In this document: positions 50,872-51,377 of the stretch, piece by piece | Layout of the letters: the number at the start of each line of letters is the position of its first letter | Position numbering within the stretch: the first letter of the stretch is position 1 | Source of the DNA: a bacterium | GTDB lineage: Bacteria; Actinomycetota; Acidimicrobiia; Acidimicrobiales; Bin134 | Direction: 5' to 3' | Length of the DNA: 51,377 nucleotides | Assembly: GCA_026708015.1 (NCBI GenBank) | Contig: JAPOVT010000063.1 | Coordinates: 1 to 51,377, forward strand | The notes under the pieces: model-generated | Told to the model about the DNA's origin: nothing | The model's database searches: none | What the model saw: the letters and a program-made list of their open reading frames with translations, nothing else | Program-made: the position numbers and the translations under genes

Positions 50872-51318
50872 TCAGAGCTCTTCGTATTCGGGGACCGTGC
50901 CAGCTTCGCAACCTTCCAAGAACGCTGGCACCCGTGCCCGAGCACCAGCAATCAGCAGCCTCTTTTTCAGGATGCCTCCATCAGCATCCGGTACAGACCA
51001 AGTCATCACCTCGTCTTCGTACGCGATCATTGCCTCCAACAGTCGGATGATGTCGTCGGTCTTGGAGACTTCAATGCGCAGGAGGTAGAAGTCTCGAAAT
51101 TTGCTAGCCGACTGTTCTCTAACCAGTACTTGAATTCTGGAGCCCCCAGAAAATCCAATGCTGGCAGTCTTAGAACCTCTCTCGACCTTGGGTTCCGAAG
51201 AATGCGCGACGCTCAATACCATCGATAATCTGTTGGAGCCAACGACATCGCAAATGACAGAAATTGTGGTATACCTAGAAGAACTAAAATTGCCCACAGA
51301 CAACTCTAGTTCCGTCAA
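50872..51318 (-). CDS. Protein of unknown function at the contig edge
   Basis: About 148 residues from a TTG at 51318; the frame is open upstream into the poly-C run, so the true start may lie beyond the window. The first half is Ser/Val-rich beta-like sequence, the second contains DIIRLLEAMIAYEDEVMTW, then GILKKRLLIAGARARVPAFLEG and an acidic end. Base composition is less GC-rich than the neighbours. No family recognised. The gap 50730-50871 shows nothing clear. Confidence 0.5.
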   Translation of the reverse strand: MTELELSVGNFSSSRYTTISVICDVVGSNRLSMVLSVAHSSEPKVERGSKTASIGFSGGSRIQVLVREQSASKFRDFYLLRIEVSKTDDIIRLLEAMIAYEDEVMTWSVPDADGGILKKRLLIAGARARVPAFLEGCEAGTVPEYEEL

Positions 51319-51327
51319 TGTGCCATC

Positions 51328-51377
<50 letters not shown>

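Overview
The window looks like a piece of a high-GC actinobacterial genome. The gene content (a hopanoid operon in the actinobacterial order, an F420-type luciferase-like oxidoreductase, several amidohydrolase-2 proteins, two P450s, acyl-CoA enzymes, a DUF3499-like zinc protein) and the heavy use of GTG starts and 4-base stop/start overlaps suggest class Acidimicrobiia. That placement is an inference. A 49-base run of C at the right edge suggests a contig end in a draft or metagenome assembly.

1-4.2 kb is an accessory, rearranged region on the minus strand. It holds a secreted protein with a duplicated Cys-containing module (running off the left edge), two small membrane proteins, a frameshifted Pro/Thr-rich surface protein and a 156-bp imperfect palindrome. 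An exact 237-bp direct repeat (656-892 and 3534-3770) flanks most of it and duplicates the 3' end of a SnoaL-like gene.

4.3-9.7 kb is a complete branched-chain-amino-acid-type (HAAT) ABC importer: two permeases, two ATPases and a lipoprotein binding protein. It is followed by a P450, an NYN-domain nuclease and a DyP peroxidase. 12.4-15.8 kb is an enoyl-CoA hydratase-like / acyl-CoA dehydrogenase / phosphotransferase trio, all three with altered active-site motifs. A DUF4143-type ATPase (16.1-17.4 kb) lies behind a 46-bp periodic repeat. Then come a ROK-family protein lacking its zinc cysteines and, divergently, an orphan molybdenum-hydroxylase large subunit with a cupin-like protein and a TauD-type dioxygenase.

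22-24 kb holds an exported protein with two Rpf-like domains, one lacking the catalytic Glu, that carries the same Cys module as the protein at the left edge, and then an LLM oxidoreductase. 24-30 kb is a minus-strand, tightly packed catabolic cluster: three amidohydrolase-2 proteins, a P450, an Fe/Mn superoxide dismutase and a small protein. 30.5-38 kb contains a NicX-like protein, two aldo/keto reductases, a Gfo/Idh oxidoreductase and a nucleoside-salvage set (PfkB kinase, purine nucleoside phosphorylase, phosphohexo/pentomutase). An M1 aminopeptidase follows.

40.6-48.3 kb is a seven-gene, translationally coupled hopanoid operon read right to left: hpnC, hpnD, hpnE, polyprenyl diphosphate synthase, shc, hpnG, hpnH. 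It accounts for the route from prenyl diphosphates through squalene and hopene to adenosyl- and ribosylhopane. Directly upstream is a regulator that fuses a MerR-type and a TetR-type DNA-binding domain, then a three-cysteine ferredoxin and its reductase, which could feed electrons to the P450s.

All functional calls rest on recognisable motifs and context only; no database search was run. The most unusual items are the Cys module shared by two exported proteins, the palindromic element and long direct repeats in the first 4 kb, the 46-bp repeat array, the MerR-TetR fusion beside the hopanoid operon, and the amidohydrolase/P450/SOD cluster.
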